From assembly GCF_009870785.1 (NCBI RefSeq), contig NZ_WTWX01000018.1, forward strand, positions 1 through 64,000: a stretch of DNA of 64,000 nucleotides. Reading direction: 5' to 3'. This document shows, in pieces, positions 63,677 to 64,000 of this stretch (its first letter is position 1; every line of letters begins with the position of its first letter). Origin of the DNA: Paenibacillus sp. An7. GTDB lineage: Bacteria; Bacillota; Bacilli; Paenibacillales; Paenibacillaceae. Both the position numbers and the translations under genes were made by a program. A model generated the notes under the pieces. The model did no database searches. It saw nothing but the letters and a program-made list of their open reading frames with translations, and was not told the DNA's origin.

Positions 63677-64000
63677 ATGAAAACACTTGTTCTTGTTTTT
63701 CACCCTAATATTGCTGCTTCTCGTGTGAATCGACGCTTGGCAGAAAAAATGGAGAAGCAAACTGGCGTTACCGTTCACCGTGTTTATGAGGCTTATCCCA
63801 ATGAGATAATCGATGTCGCTGCCGAGCAGAGGCTATTGGAGCAGCATGATCGCATTGTTTTGCAATTTCCTTTCTATTGGTATAGCAGCCCTTCATTGTT
63901 GAAAAAATGGGAGGATGCTGTCCTTACCTACGGCTGGGCTTATGGAACCAAAGGCGATAAGCTGCACGGAAAAGAACTACTGATTGCCGTTTCTACCGGC
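63677..64000 (+). CDS. NAD(P)H oxidoreductase, flavodoxin-like fold (partial)
   Basis: The first 108 residues of a YwrO/MdaB/KefF-like quinone reductase: KTLVLVFHPNIAASRVNRRL, DRIVLQFPFYWYSSPSLLKK WEDAVLTYGWAYG, GKELLIAVSTG. It binds FMN or FAD and reduces quinones or nitro compounds. The gene runs off the right edge. It is probably part of the TetR-controlled redox cluster. Confidence 0.85.
   Translation, partial: MKTLVLVFHPNIAASRVNRRLAEKMEKQTGVTVHRVYEAYPNEIIDVAAEQRLLEQHDRIVLQFPFYWYSSPSLLKKWEDAVLTYGWAYGTKGDKLHGKELLIAVSTG

Overview
The window looks like a chromosomal stretch of a low-GC Gram-positive bacterium of the order Bacillales, most likely Paenibacillus or a close relative. The reasons are AGGAGG-type ribosome binding sites, many TTG/GTG starts, lipoproteins with Firmicutes lipoboxes, a carboxynorspermidine dehydrogenase/decarboxylase pair, glnQHMP-type and scr-type operons, and relatives of Bacillus proteins such as CueP, DUF418 and CD3324. 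The genus is inferred, not proven.

Layout. 1-112: a tRNA-Leu(CAA) cut by the window edge, with its terminator. 169-219: a perfect-looking mini palindrome. 0.8-4.1 kb: an ABC-2 export operon (ATPase and two permeases). 4.3-10.4 kb: single genes, including a truncated DUF2071 remnant, three lipoproteins (one CueP-like), a lipase-like hydrolase and a Tet(M)-type ribosomal protection GTPase. 10.8-13.4 kb: a two-gene polyamine operon on the minus strand behind an intrinsic terminator in its leader. 13.9-31.9 kb: a long accessory block, nearly all on the plus strand, of one-gene units: HAD phosphatase, APH-like kinases, methyltransferase, XRE/AraC/WYL regulators, asparagine synthetase with an in-frame UGA, nucleotidyltransferase, acyltransferase, DJ-1/PfpI, GNAT and NUDIX. 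A repeated hairpin element lies between several of these units, and gene remnants fill many gaps. 32-36 kb: a broken subtilase, a DUF418 membrane protein with an apparent AUU start, and small membrane proteins. 36-48.5 kb: histidine phosphatase, a ParB-like protein, SolA-like oxidase, a glutamine/glutamate ABC transporter, two redox enzymes, Map, a MerR regulator with its own 19-bp-spacer promoter, and a diguanylate cyclase. 49.2-54 kb: a sucrose operon (LacI regulator, GH32 hydrolase, PTS EIIBCA) with two palindromic operators. 54-64 kb: a beta-lactamase-fold protein, ABC-F ATPase, S41 peptidase, a tandem GNAT pair (the first interrupted by UGA), decayed genes, and a TetR-controlled DUF2255 / aldo-keto reductase / NAD(P)H oxidoreductase cluster that runs off the right edge.

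The most unusual signals are regulatory or structural. They are: (1) a 38-codon leader ORF with two mutually exclusive perfect hairpins ahead of a CD3324-like gene; (2) a strong intrinsic terminator and upstream stem in the polyamine operon leader; (3) the dispersed hairpin repeat in the accessory block; (4) three ORFs interrupted only by an in-frame UGA; (5) a leader ORF plus hairpin before an APH-like kinase gene. Many decayed genes (at least a dozen) suggest an accessory region in turnover. Some of these breaks could be sequencing errors, which cannot be excluded from one sequence.
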